Assembly: GCA_036365515.1 (NCBI GenBank)
Contig: CM070873.1
Coordinates: 223,525,876-223,589,875, forward strand
From: Torymus aiolomorphi
Taxonomy: Eukaryota; Arthropoda; Insecta; Hymenoptera; Torymidae
DNA: 64,000 bases
Direction of reading: 5' to 3'
Below the pieces are notes generated by a model. That model did not search any database. It was not told the origin of the DNA and saw nothing but the letters and a program-made list of their open reading frames with translations. Both the position numbers and the translations under genes were made by a program. Position 1 is the stretch's first letter. Every line of letters starts with the position of its first letter. Positions 9,805 to 21,316 of the stretch are shown here, in pieces.

Positions 9805-12800
9805 CTCAACCTTCTGTTGAGGAGACGTCTTCAGAAGGTTCTCGCGTTTCCAAACGTCTTCATGTGCGTGATCGTATCTCGGGCAGATCGTTCCTTATCG
9901 ATACTGGTGCGGACATTTCGCTCGTTCCAGCAAATCCTAAGGCATGCGGCAAGCTCAGCTCCTTTAAGCTTTTCGCAGCGAATAATTCGTTAATTAGTAC
10001 CTATGGCGAATCGATGCTCACACTTAATCTGGGCATTCGACGCCCCATTCGCTGGAGCTTTTGCATCGCGGATGTTCCTCATCCCATTATAGGTGCCGAT
10101 CTTTTATCTCACTATGGCCTTCTTGTTGACCTTAAAAGAAGTCGTCTTGTTGACATCTCTACTAATATCTACTCCCTTGCAGTAGTAAAAGATGTTTCGG
10201 TTGACTCTGTTTTTGCAGTTGTTCCCGGCTCAGAGTGCGCGAAGATTCTCGCTGATTTTCCGGAGATCACAGGCGTTTCAAAGCCCACAGTCCCTAGAAA
10301 TAGCGATGTCTTCCATCATATTATAACGGCTGGTCCTCCTGTCTCGGAGCGTCCTCGTAGACTTGCTCCAGACAAGTTGAAAGCGGCAAAAGCCGAATTC
10401 GATGCTTGGATTGAGGCAGGAATTTGCCGCCCCTCCAGCAGCCCTTGGGCAAGTCCTCTCCATATGGAGTTGAAAAAGGATAACAGTTGGAGACCTTGTG
10501 GCGATTATAGGCGCTTAAACGCCGCCACGGTCCCTGATAAGTACCCGACTGCCCATATTCATGATTGCACGAATAATCTGCACGGTAAGAAAATCTTTTC
10601 GGCGCTTGATCTTCATAAAGCATTCAATCAGATTCCTGTTGCCCCCGAGGACATACCGAAAACGGCCATCATAACCCCTTTCGGCCTTTTCGAATTTATG
10701 TATATGACCTTCGGGCTTCGCAACGCGAGCCAAACCTTCCAGCGTTACATTAATAGCGCGTTAGGTGATCTCGATTTTGTATATCTGTATATAGACGATA
10801 TTCTTATTGCCTCATCTTCAATTGAAGAACATTATGCTCACCTTCGCACGGTCTTTGAACGACTTAAGAAGTTTCATCTTCGCTTAAATGTCGAAAAATG
10901 TACCTTCGCTGCTGAAGAGTTAGAGTTTTTAGGCTATCTGGTGAATGGTGAAGGCATTCGCCCCATTCCCAGTAGGGTTGAAGCCATTCTAAGCTTCCCC
11001 AAACCTCAGACTATAGCAGAACTTCGCAGGTTTGTCGGCACCGTAAATTTTTACCGCCGCAACATGCCTCGCGCTGCGACTTCTCAAGCCCCTCTTAATG
11101 CTCTTTTGAGCGATTCCCGCAAAAATGATAAGCGCCCCGTTCTGTGGACGCCTGAAGCTGAGGAGGCCTTCATCCGTGTCAAGGAGGAGTTGTCAGCAGC
11201 AGCTCTGCTTGTACACCCCCGCGTTGGTGCGGAAATACGCATCGTCTCTGATGCTTCCGATTCTGGAATGGGAGCTGCCCTTGAACAGCTGTCCCTCACT
11301 GGAATTTGAGAACCTTTAGCTTTCTTTTCGAAAAAGTTCTCCCCCTCACAGCGGAAGTACAGTGCATATGACCGCGAGCTCACGGCCATATACGAAGCTG
11401 TAAAATACTTCTCGTTTCTTGTTGAAGGTAGAGACTTCAAGATATTAACCGACCATAAACCTCTCATTTATGCTTTCATGCAAAAGTCTGATAAGGCTTC
11501 ACCGCGCCAAACGCGTCAGTTATCCCTTATCGCCCAATACACTACTCAAATTGAATACATTAAAGGTGCAGAAAATACTGTAGCCGACTCACTCTCTCGG
11601 GTAGAGTCCATCCGACTCCCCGTAAAGATCAACCTTAATGAGCTTACTGAGAAACAGGAAGCTGATGAGCAGCTTAAGGCCATTCGCGAGTCTTCGGACT
11701 ACCCGCTTTCTTTAAAGCGTATTCAGTGGGGCCCTGCTCATACTACTATCTTTTGCGAGATCACTGGTGAAGCCACTCGTCCGTACATCCCTGAGTCACT
11801 CCGTGAAACGGTGTTCAACATGTTTCATAAGCCTGCTCACCCAGGCCCCAAAGTCACCGACCGACTCATCCGGCAGCGTTATGTATGGCCCTACATGCAC
11901 CATGATATACCTCGTTTCTGTAAAAACTGCTTAGACTGTCAGCAGTCAAAAATTTCTCGTCATGTAAAACTAGTACCTGACAAATTCGTCGCACCCGATG
12001 GTCGCTTCGACCATGTGCACATTGATCTAGTCGGTCCTCTCCCTAATCGAAATGGTTTTGAGTATGTGCTCACCATGATTGATCGCTTTTCGCGTTGGAT
12101 TGAGGCGGTTCCGTTACGTGAAATCTCGGCGCAAACGGTAGCCAGGGCCTTCTATGACACCTGGGTTTCTCGTTATGGTGCGCCAAAGGTCATCACTTCC
12201 GATCAGGGTTCCCAATTCGAATCGCGCTTATTTACGGCCCTTTTGTCCCTAATAGGTTGCGAGCGTATTCGCACTACTGCGTATCACCCTGCGGCGAATG
12301 GCCTTATCGAGCGTCGGCACCGTACCTTTAAAGCGGCGATTATGTGCCATGTGGACAAGGACTGGACTCGTACCTTAAGTACAGTATTATTAGGATTACG
12401 TAGTCATCTTCGTCAGGACACGAATGCGTCTCCTGCGGAGTTTGTATTCGGCACCACTTTGCGTCTTCCAGGTGAGTTTTTCTTCCCTGAAGACTTTACG
12501 CCTGATCCGAATTTTTTCATACAAGAATTCCGCGAATATATGCGTCAAGTCCGTCCAGTCCCTGTCGCACACAATTATAAAAAACGTGCATTCTGTTTTA
12601 AGGGCTTATACACCTGTACACATGTATTTATGCGCAATATGGCTAAAAAGTCATTAGAGAGGCCCTATACTGGCCCATACAAAGTATTAAAACGTCCCTC
12701 CGATCGCGTTTTCGACATAGAAATCAACGGCGCGTCACGCAGTGTGTCCGTTGAACTTCTTAAACCTGCGTACATGATCTCTGATAGTCTTCCCGATGTG

Positions 12801-12911
12801 CCTTCCGGTGGTGATTTAAGAGGCAATCAGCCTACCACTGTAGATCAACCAGCATTAAAGACTTACGCCAGGAAGAATAAAGTATCCTTTGCTCCTGCGA
12901 CTAAGGCGTAA
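9774..12911 (+). pseudogene. pol: pol of element 1: protease, RT, RNase H, integrase (one stop)
   Basis: One frame is interrupted only by TGA at 11307-11309, where a Trp codon (TGG) is usual in the RNase H region. Domain order is aspartic protease (DTGAD, about residue 43), reverse transcriptase ([12 protein letters not shown], then YIDD at about residue 341), RNase H ([14 protein letters not shown] before the stop, TDHKPL after it), an integrase zinc-binding HHCC region (HKPAHPG to CKNCLDC), the catalytic core with Asp in HIDLVGP, Asp in TSDQGSQF and Glu in GLIERRH, then a GPY-like C-terminal block (YTGPYKV). Integrase after RNase H places it in Ty3/gypsy. The proteins copy and insert the element. 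All catalytic acids I could find are intact. Confidence 0.92.
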
Positions 12912-13000
12912 TGTGACTGTGATTACCTAGTTGTAAGTGCTATCGTGCACGGTATAATTATTTATATTTATCTTCATATTTATGTACTTCGTTGGCACTC

Positions 13001-13011
13001 GGGGGGGAGTG
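13001..13011 (+). promoter_or_regulatory. Polypurine tract of element 1
   Basis: GGGGGGGAGTG immediately precedes the 3 prime LTR, the expected position for priming plus-strand DNA synthesis. Confidence 0.8.
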
Positions 13012-13258
13012 TGTAGGGACTGCGATCTTCCCTCTCACTCTAACTGCGAGAGTGGGGGAAGCAGCCATGTCGCGCTCTCCATGAAGCGGCCTGCGCGCCG
13101 TAGTCGTTGCTCGAGTCCACGAGCGTGCGGACGTGTGTCCGCTGTATCCTCCTTTGACTAATAAATCTCCTCGTTACTGTTGACTCCTCGACTCTTCATT
13201 TCTCTCTCTCTCCTTCCTTTCCTGGACTGAGTGAAGAAGTGGGTGTATAAACCCCACA
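13012..13258 (+). repeat. 3 prime LTR of element 1
   Basis: It matches 7392-7647 with about three substitutions (for example GGTCTG versus GGCCTG) and a 9-bp shorter TC tract. It is followed by ATAG, the second copy of the target duplication, and then by the continuation of the DIRS left inverted repeat. Confidence 0.92.
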
Positions 13259-13322
13259 ATAGAAAGAAAAAGGAGAGCGCTCACCGCTCCCTCTCCCGTT
13301 CGTGTGCGCTTATTCCTCATTA
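13259..13322 (+). repeat. DIRS left inverted terminal repeat, inner segment
   Basis: ATAGAAAGAAAAAGGAGAGC through TGCGCTTATTCCTCATT is the reverse complement of 17199-17260 with essentially no mismatch over about 60 bp. The first four bases are the duplicated LTR target. The gag-like frame follows. Confidence 0.9.
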
Positions 13323-13399
13323 CTTCCTTTGGCGTCGTGACGTTCGGATGTGCTAGTAAGTCGCTCAGTGAATCGTGTGTGGAGATCGTCGGATTGGCG

Positions 13400-14015
13400 A
13401 TGGAAAGTGTAAAGAAGCGTAAGCGGACAGAGGAATTGAACGACATTGAACAGGCTATGCATGAATTAAAGAAACGCATGCTAGCCCTGCAGGAGTCTAA
13501 TGAGAGTGCAGGTATCTTTAACGGCAATGGCATTGAGTATGATTCTAAATGACAAAAAAGTACCAGTATGTCGCGAGGTGTTACTGCAATTATTAGGTGA
13601 TGCTGCTAAGATACAATCCGATCTGTTTCACTCTTTCATAACTACACGGAAGGTGTATATAACACCAGCATTTGATAGAAAAATCAAATTGGTACTGGAT
13701 AAGGCAGAGCCTTCAGAATTCTTATTTGGTGATAATATTAAAGATTTGATCAACAACGTAAAAGCAGTGGAAAGAGTGGGGAAGGACCTCAGTCAACAAG
13801 AAGCCGTTAAAGCCCAAAATTCGATAAACTGGAGAGGCCCATCGATGCAAAACGAGGTGAATCAGATGGGCCGTGGATTAAGAAACTACTTCACCTCGAG
13901 GTCTGTCGGGAGAAGAAGGCAGAGAAGGCCGTTTCAACAACGGACATTCACACAAACTCAGCCGTTACAAATACCCAAACCACCTCAACAGCACCAACCT
14001 CAAGTGCAGCGGTAA
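13400..14015 (+). pseudogene. DIRS gag-like ORF, frameshifted
   Basis: Translation from ATG 13400 gives a Lys/Arg-rich and helical start (MESVKKRKRTEELNDIEQ; coiled-coil-like LKKRMLALQ). It then changes frame between about 13500 and 13550 and continues to 14015. The second part has helices ending in a basic, Gln/Pro-rich tail (GRRRQRRPFQQR, IPKPPQQHQP) suited to nucleic-acid binding. Its position ahead of RT in a DIRS element supports a Gag role. I see no zinc knuckle. Sequence similarity alone would not identify it with certainty. Confidence 0.7.
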
Positions 14016-14050
14016 ATGCGATAAACACGGACCAGGTAAAGATTGCGTGA

Positions 14051-15923
14051 AGATTACAATTTTTTCTGGATAGTTGGAAATATGTTACGAATGACGATTT
14101 TATAAGTCGTGTTATTCAAGGTTACTGCATACCTTTGAAATGTACGGTCTCTCAAACTTATGTACCAAATAATATTCCTTTTTCGGCAGTTGAACTAAAA
14201 TTTCTGTTAAATGAAATTGAGAGATTATTAAAAATCGGTGCGATTAAAAAAGCCACATTTACAGAAGACCAATTCTTGTCGAGTTACTTTCTAACACCTA
14301 AACCAAATGGCAGCTTTAGATTTATTTTAAATTTAAAAAATTTAAACGAGTTCGTTCCAACAGACCACTTTAAAATGGAGGACATAAGAACGGCTATAAA
14401 TATTTATGAAAATAAAGATTTTATGTGTTCTATAGATTTAAAAGACGCTTATTTTCTGATCCCGGTTGATGCTGAGTTTGGGAAATTATTGAGATTCAGT
14501 TTTAATGAAACCATTTTTGAATTTACTTGCTTGCCATTTGGTTTATGTACTAGCCCGTACGTTTATAGTAAAATCTTAAAGCCGGTGCTGGCTATTATCA
14601 GACTTAACGGAATAAGAGTGACTAATTATTTGGATGATTTTTTGATCCTTGGAAGGTCAAAACAAGAGTGTGTATATAACACAAATTTTGTAAAAAACCT
14701 TTTGATAAGTTTGGGCTTTATTATAAATTTTGAAAAATCATAAAATATTCTGGATACAGTTTGTAAATATTTGGGTTTTATTGTAGATACGGGAGAAATG
14801 AAGTTGTATTTGACAGCGGAAAAAAAACGTAAGATAAAAAAAACTGGTTGAACGAATGTTGGAAAATGGAACTTGTAAATATAAAGATCTTTTAAGTCTG
14901 ATTGGTGTATTGGTAGCGGCTTGCCCGGCTGTGAAATGGGGTTGGTTATTTTATAAAGAATTGGAGACCTTAAAATGTGCAGAAGGTCCGATAGCGTTTT
15001 GTAACAAGGATAAAATTATTAACTTTTCTCTGTTAGCCTTAAGAGACTTAAAATGGTGGAAAGAAAGCATTTCAACAAGCTTTAATGAAATTCGAAAATT
15101 TGCATTTGATAAAGAAATTTTTTCTGATGCGTCCTTATCTGGATGGGGGGCTACATGTAATGATAAGAAAGCCAACGGTTTTTGGAATGAAAATGAGAGA
15201 AAATTACATATTAATACTTTAGAAATACTAGCCGCCTATTTGGCATTGAGATGTTTCGCAGAGGAGGCCCGAAACTGCCAAATTCTTTTAAGAATCGATA
15301 ACATAGTTGCAATCTCTTATATAAATAAGATGGGAGGAGTTAAATACCCTTACCTTAACGAATTGACACGGTCTATTTGGGACTGGTGTATTGCTAGAAA
15401 TATCTGGGTTTTTGCAGAGTATGTCGAGTCTAAAGAAAACCCAGCAGACAGAGAGTCGCGAGTATCCAACCTTGACACAGAGTGGGAACTTGCGCATTAT
15501 GCGTTTGATGAAATCGTAAAAGAATTTGGCAACCCGGAAATTGACCTCTTTGCTTCAAGAATTAATAACAAATGTTTACGCTTTGTATCATGGCAAAGAG
15601 ATCCAGAAGCATTTGTGATAAATGCCTTCATCATGAATTGGTCGCGGTTTTATTTTTATGCTTTCCCACCTTTTTCGCTAGTCTCTAAGGTATTAAGAAA
15701 AGTACGCGAGGATAAAGCGACAGGTATCTTGGTAGTACCTGATTGGTGTACGCAATCATGGTACCCAATTTTTCAGGAAATGCTTATTTCTTTACCTTTA
15801 AAGTTTAATGCGTTTAATGTTTTACTATTGTCACCTTGCAGAACGCTGGTGCATCCGCTGTCCAGAAATCTAAGTTTGATTGCAGGACTTATATCAGGAA
15901 ATTCTACCAAAGAAAGAATTTAG
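14051..15923 (+). pseudogene. DIRS reverse transcriptase and RNase H, degraded
   Basis: RT begins with RLQFFLDSWKYV and continues with LTPKPNGSFRFILNL, SIDLKDAYFLIPV, LPFGLCTSPYVYSK and the catalytic NYLDDFLILG (14625-14654). An in-frame TAA follows EKS at 14741-14743, and an extra A in the A-run near 14840 shifts the frame. RNase H then reads with catalytic Asp in SDASLSGWGA, Glu in NTLEILAAYLAL and Asp in RIDNIVAISYIN. The C-terminal block DLFASRINNKCLRFVSW to YAFPPFSLV is typical of DIRS. These enzymes would copy the element RNA into DNA. The active-site residues survive although the frame does not. Confidence 0.85.
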
Positions 15924-16851
15924 AAGAGGCAGCAATAGACATCATGCTTCAGTCGTTGACTGAAAGTACTTACAAACAGTACAACTCAGCGTTGAGAAAG
16001 TGCCAACTATTTTGTGATAAAAATAACTTAGATTTGTTAGATCTAGATGTAAATGTAATTATAAGTTTTTTAACGGAACAATTTCATGCTGGTGCGCAAT
16101 ATGGCACTTTAAATTCTATGTGTGCGGCGTTATCTTTATTATTTAATAATGAGTTGTCAGATAATAAAGATCTTAATCGGTTATTTAGAGGTTTTTTTTT
16201 AAACTAAAGCCTTCAAAACCAAAGTATGAGAATACATGGGATGTGGATATTGTTCTTACAGAGCTCGAAAAGTGGGTTCCGTTGGAAAGCTTGTCGTTTA
16301 AAAAATTAACTTTAAAGGTTGCGATGCTCTTAGCGTTATGTACAGGTTTTAGGCTACAAACTTTAGTTTTACTGAATTTAGATGGGATTAAAATAAACCC
16401 AACAAGTGTCGAATTAATGATCAATGATCTGACAAAGACTTCGAGGCCGGGTACCGCACAACCTTATGCATTGTTACCGTTCTTTCTAAATAGACCAAAC
16501 ATCTGTTGTGCTAGGACTTTAATTTTTTACATTAGGTGTACAAATGAGGTGCGTAAAGACATAAAGAGTTTATTTATAACGTTAAAAAAAACTTATAAGG
16601 CTGTTACGACTCAAACCATGAGTAGATGGTTGAAAACTGTTTTACAAATGTGTTCTATTGATAAACAATTTACGGGTTATTCAACAAAACATGCGGCAAC
16701 CTCGAAAGCGTTAAAAAAAGGCTTAGATATTAACATAATTAAGAAAGCAGCGGGGTGGTCGCAAAATTCGCAAGTATTTTATAAGTTTTATAATCGGCAA
16801 ATTTTAAACACAAGCGAAAATTTCGCGGAAACTATTTGTAATTCTAATTAA
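15836..16851 (+). pseudogene. DIRS tyrosine recombinase, frameshifted
   Basis: It overlaps the end of RT/RNase H in another frame. The N-terminal SAM-like core-binding domain (TESTYKQYNSALRKCQLFC, IISFLTEQF) reads to 16207. A run of T residues at about 16191-16200 shifts the frame, and the catalytic domain continues to 16851. Box I Arg is in CTGFRLQTLVLLNL and the Tyr nucleophile in YKFYNRQI. The box II region reads TGYSTKHAATS, where related proteins usually have H-x-x-R; here the positions are Tyr and Lys. Such enzymes integrate the circular DNA without a target duplication. This copy is probably inactive. Confidence 0.82.
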
Positions 16852-17013
16852 TAACAAAGGTTATTTTGGTATTCAATCAGTCCAACAAGAGGGACAAAAC
16901 TTTTGTACTAGACTCAAAACTATGTTCAATAAATATGTTTTTTTTTTTTTGCTTTTGCATTCTATATATTATGTATACTAATCATCAATTATGTTTATGT
17001 ACTCTAAACATCA
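16852..17013 (+). other. DIRS 3 prime non-coding stretch
   Basis: This is AT-rich sequence between the recombinase stop and the internal complementary region, with a T-run at about 16940 and AATAAATATG at about 16928 that could serve as a polyadenylation signal. Nothing else was seen. Confidence 0.4.
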
Positions 17014-17121
17014 CTACCAAGTAATCTCTTCGAACAAGGAACGAAGGATAATTTGAGATCAAACGAACTTGTAAGTGAAGTTCGATCATAATTATCCAAG
17101 TTCCTTATGAAGAAGAGATTA
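17014..17121 (+). repeat. DIRS internal complementary region
   Basis: The first half (AGTAATCTCTTCGAACAAGG to GGATAA) is the reverse complement of the outer end of the left inverted repeat at 7309-7345. The second half (TTTGAGATCAAACGAACTTG to AAGAGATT) is the reverse complement of the outer end of the right repeat at 28066-28133. They meet at GGATAATTTGAG, recreating the junction of the two ends. This is the arrangement known from DIRS1, thought to template a circular intermediate. Confidence 0.88.
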
Positions 17122-17198
17122 AAATCCCTCCCAGAAAAATCTAAAAATTTTTTTTGTTTTACCCGCCCATTTAAAGCGAACTATACACTCTTAACTAA
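17122..17198 (+). other. Spacer between DIRS internal complementary region and right repeat
   Basis: About 75 bp including a T-rich run (17148-17160). No gene or known site was seen. Confidence 0.4.
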
Positions 17199-17260
17199 AT
17201 GAGGAATAAGCGCACACGAACGGGAGAGGGAGCGGTGAGCGCTCTCCTTTTTCTTTCTAT
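17199..17260 (-). repeat. DIRS right inverted terminal repeat, inner segment
   Basis: AATGAGGAATAAGCGCACAC through CTTTTTCTTTCTAT mirrors 13259-13322. The last four bases, CTAT, are the target site duplicated by LTR element 2. The repeat resumes at 28010. Confidence 0.9.
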
Positions 17261-19001
17261 TGTTATGACCCGAGTCGGGGTCTTCAAGCAGAAGGGCGTT
17301 TCTGCAATGGTCGCCGGGTTGACCAATTAGAATTTGGGAACGTTGCTCAATTAAGCTCAAGAGATTTAGAGTTTATTCCGTGTTTATTGAATTAGATATC
17401 ACTTTAATTAATGTCTTTAACAATTCGTTCGTTAATGTGTTCGTGACTCGATATAAACTTTAACTGACAGTAAGATAAAACCAGCTTGCGCGCGCTGATG
17501 CAATAACCGTTAACAAATCGGATTTCGCGCACTGATGCAATACTTGTTACGAAGCTTTAAGAGTACTTGGTAACTCTTGACTAAAAGCTCAACGGCGCAA
17601 CGTACACGGTAACAAAGACCAGACTAGTTGGCAGCCCACTGTTAGAGCTTCTGGGCGCAACATGCACAAGTGCAGCAGAGTGCCAAACGAGTTGGTAACG
17701 ACCCAGGTCTAAAGCTACGAAGCGTCTCATGTGCTCGGTAGCGACTGACTCTGGCGGCCCGGGGCTCTTCTTTTATATCCTGGACGCGGACCTTAAACCG
17801 TTGACGAGAGGGTATGGGAGGAGCCAGTTCCTCTGGTGGCGAAAAGGTGAATCTTCTGGAAGTCTGTTCCGAGGCCTGTAGGTGCCTAGGAGGGCCGAGA
17901 GCTTCCCTCTCTTCTCTTAATCATGGCGAGCTTCGTGGTGGGGGAACACCTGTGGATGCTCAGATCCTGGCCGAAAATCCCTTCTTGACTTGCGGCGCTT
18001 GTGCCTGCCTCTTGATTGGTTCCCCTCTGTAGGCCGTTACGTTGTGATGTAGTAGCTCCCGGTTGGTAGTGGGGACAGTACGATGTAGAGGCTGTAGGGC
18101 GCCAAGTTGCCTCAGAGGCCTCCCCCACTCTAAGGTAGAGAGAGTGGAGAGAGTGGCGGTGGAGGGGCGTCAGACCTGAAAATAGGGTCGAGAGCGCTGA
18201 GCGTCGAATGACAGTTGGCGGCGGAGAGGGGTTACTAGTCTCTGATTGGCTGCTACTCTGCCAGCCGTTACGCTCGTTAGCCCCTCGAGTTGGTTGCGCC
18301 ATGGACCCACGAGCTGATGCAACGTTGCCCAACGAATTCCAAGAGTTGTTGACTGTTGATGACTCATAGCTCGTTCCTTGCCATGTTCAACCGTCGTGCA
18401 TTCCAGAGGCCCTTCGCTAATGGCCCTTCTCCGAATTGTTTGTGCGCTACTGAGCCGTTGGCTAATGGATTCCGGGAATTGATTGTCCGTTGGTTGTCAC
18501 TGCGCTGGCTAATGGATTTCGGGAACTAATTGACCGTTTATTGTCGTCGTGCTGGCTGTCCTCCTATAAATAGAGCTTTACCCTACCTGAGCGAGCTTTT
18601 CCCTAGCTATCATTATTATTACAGTTCGTCTCATAATTATTATTTATTATCAGAATAGTTATTAATTTAACCGTAGATTACTATCGCTATTTATTGCTAA
18701 ATCCCAATTTGTTCGTTAACGCATCGCTATACGGGCGCAATTATTAGTTATTAAAGGTAATTAATTAATAAATTCATTCTCGCTTGTTTATCCTTGATTC
18801 CTATTCGTGTTATTGTTTATAACTTGGTTAAATTAATCAAAATATACCATTAGAGTTTTAGACCGAGATTGTTATGGGAACGCATTCAATTATTATTATT
18901 TAATATATTATTTCATTTAATTTTTATCAGAAATCAAGGTTCCATTGTAGAATAGCCTTTATTTGTCGCACGACTCGTTCACGCAAACGCAGTTCATAAC
19001 A
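17261..19001 (-). repeat. 3 prime LTR of element 2
   Basis: It is bounded by TGTTATGACCCGAG and GCAGTTCATAACA on the plus strand. Compared with 26253-28009 it lacks about 44 bp near 17355 and has about 28 extra bp near 18190, plus scattered substitutions. It contains a TCCTATAAATAGAGC promoter-like box at about 18562. The 5982-6511 fragment keeps the 44-bp block, so its absence here is a deletion. Confidence 0.92.
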
Positions 19002-19019
19002 GTCCCCCCCTTCTTTTAA
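19002..19019 (-). promoter_or_regulatory. Polypurine tract of element 2
   Basis: The plus strand reads GTCCCCCCCTTCTTTTAA, so the element strand is AAAAGAAGGGGGGG-type purine sequence directly before its 3 prime LTR. Confidence 0.85.
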
Positions 19020-19903
19020 AACACGAACCGATGGTTCGGGCTTTTACAAATCAAAATTTTGCATAGGTCCAAAATTTGGTTTTTAAGGGTAAAATTTTAT
19101 TTTAAGGTTTTAAGAGTTGAAGTTTACGGGCCGCGGTTCATGTACAATTTTAAGGGTTTTTTCCTTTGCACAATTAAGGATTTGAAAAGGGGGGGGGGGT
19201 GAATTTGTAATTAAAGATTATAATTTAAAGTTTAAAAGGTTAATTTTAACAAAAAGAGTTTGGTAAATAAAAAAGGGGAAGTTTATTAGATTTACCGAAT
19301 TTAAGGAGTAGAAAAGGCGGAATTTATTGGTTTTAAATTTTGAAGTGTGAAATTTAAATAGATTAATTTAAATTAATAAATTTTATTTTTAAGGGTGAAT
19401 TATGAAACGCGGTTTTTCCTTTTAGGGGTGAAGGGATTAATGATTTTTATTGTTAAGGGTGACGGGTATTACGCAAATTAATTTAATTTTTTTTTTAGGG
19501 TGAAGAATCAATAAATTTGTTTTTAAAGGTGAAAGATTAATATTTTTACGCGGCTTTTATCTTAAATAATTTAAATTTTCAAGGGTGAAGGGAGCCTCTG
19601 CCATCGCTCCCTTCTATGAGATGCTTCCTATGGCTCGCCGGGACCCATCCTGATACAATGTTTCAGGTGTACTTCCGGTTTCCCATCTCCAGGGCAAAAA
19701 TGAACAAAACATTCGGTTTCTTTTATGGCGAGCCCTGGCTATCTCTCTTATGACCCTTATTATCTTATCTTTATTTATTTGTTTAATCACAGTCAAAGTA
19801 CAATATTGTAATTAGATCGCACGCGAAATATTATGAATACCGCAGATTACATATAAACAGAATAATACATTATAATCGTAACAATAAGGAAAAAATGAAC
19901 AAT
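19020..19903 (-). other. Repetitive non-coding region of element 2
   Basis: It holds at least eight loose copies of TTTTAAGGGTGAA or close variants (for example near 19081, 19150, 19389, 19420, 19451, 19492, 19521 and 19577), irregularly spaced in T/A-rich DNA, and a G-run at about 19190-19199. It occupies the place where errantivirus-type elements keep env, but no env reading frame is visible. Confidence 0.6.
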
Positions 19904-21316
19904 TTACCCCGGCCGTAAGCACGCATGTTTTAATTTGTCCACATGGACTATTTTATCTTTATTATTTCCTAAATCTATTCTCGCACTTCTATCACCTATT
20001 AACTCAATTATTTTATAACGGCCCGCGTATTGCTCATCGAATTTCCCTACTTGCGGTTCTTTTAGCAAGTATACGCCTTCTCCGACCTTGAAATCCTTCG
20101 CATTTAATTTTTGATCATAATATCTTTTTGATCGCTCTTTTGCTTCTAATAAACGCGCATTCGCTGTTCTTTGGGTAGTATTAAATTTAAATATTAACTC
20201 GTCTAAATACATTTCATAGGTTTTTTCGACATTTCTCGACTCGAATTCCGAGGGCAGCCGTGCTTTTTGGCCGAAGATTAATTCGTGGGGGGTAAAACCG
20301 TGTGCCGAATGAACCGACGTATTGTATGAAAACATAGCCATTTTTATCCAAGTATCCCAATCGGTTTTATCCGTGTACATTTTAAGATATTCGACAAGGG
20401 AGTGATGACTTCTTTCTAAGGAACCCATGGTCTGAGGATGGAAAGAGGTAGATCGCAACTGCTTAATTTTGAATATCTTAGCTACGTTTTGCATTAAACT
20501 GCTTTAGAAATTACTACCTTGATCGGTCTTAATGGCTTAAGGACAGCCGAATTTAGTAATAAAATCATGAACTAAAGCTGTTGCAACTATTTCAACAGTC
20601 ATATCGGGGATTGGAAGAGCATCGGAATATTTCGTTAGGTTACACTGGAGGGTTAATATATACTTATTTCCGGCTATAGTTACGGGTAGAGGGCCTACTA
20701 TATCCATTTCTAAAATCTCAAAAGCTCTGCTAGGGGTGGTAGTAATTTTCATAGGTTTCTTGGTTTTGACGCGGACTAATTTCTTCTTTTGACAATTCTC
20801 GCAAGTTCGTACATATTCAGAGATATCCTCCTTCATTCCTGGCCAAAAGTATCTTTCTCGAACGCGATGGTAAGTTTTTGCAACTCCCTTATGTCCTCCT
20901 ATTGTGGAATCATGGGCCTCATTAATTATTCCTAATCTATCATCGGAGGGCGGGATAGTTACTTCACCTGTGCAAATAGTAAGTTTAGGAATTCCGTCTT
21001 TCCATTGAGAATGTAGCGCGAATTCTACCGGTAGCCAGTGAATCTGTTCCAACCCATCCCCGGTTTTAGAAATGCTTACGGATTTTATTTTATCTTTTAT
21101 CATGACCGTTCGGAGAGAGGTTAAGCAATTTATTATCACTGCTATCTTCGCTATCTCATCGGATTTCTCTTTAATGAGCAATGAATAGATTATTTTTCCG
21201 TTAGATAAGTTAGTTTGGGTGACCGCACCGACCCCTATTGGTTCATTTTTGAGTTTTCCAAGATCTATCATTCGTGATGCTACTAGCTGTTGGCAAATGG
21301 GAAGCTTGGGTTGCAA
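19904..21316 (-). pseudogene. Integrase of element 2, two or more stops
   Basis: The zinc-binding HHCC region (HDSTIGGHKG to CENCQKKK) is followed by the catalytic core: Asp in EMDIVGP, Asp in KTDQGSNF and Glu in GSLERSHH, then a C-terminal GPY-like region (YAGRYKIIELIG). Stops occur at about 20534 and 20496, one codon before and a few codons after the second catalytic Asp block. The reading frame is otherwise continuous. The family joins element DNA to the host chromosome. The first stop replaces a residue in CP(stop)AIKTDQG. Confidence 0.88.

Larger units (their letters stand above)
7392..13258 (+). mobile_element. Ty3/gypsy-type LTR retrotransposon (element 1), nearly intact
   Basis: The element is 5867 bp with LTRs of 256 and 247 bp, a Trp-type primer site, a gag gene, a pol gene in protease-RT-RNase H-integrase order (Ty3 order) and a polypurine tract. 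The 4-bp target duplication ATAG is at 7388-7391 and 13259-13262. The LTRs differ by about three substitutions and one TC-repeat length change, so insertion was fairly recent. One in-frame stop lies near the gag start and one in the RNase H region. No env-like gene follows pol. Confidence 0.92.

Noticed and set aside
17814..18032. 72-residue frame that recurs at 26850-27068
   Set aside because: Both lie at the same place in the two LTRs of one element, so recurrence follows from LTR duplication, not selection on a gene.
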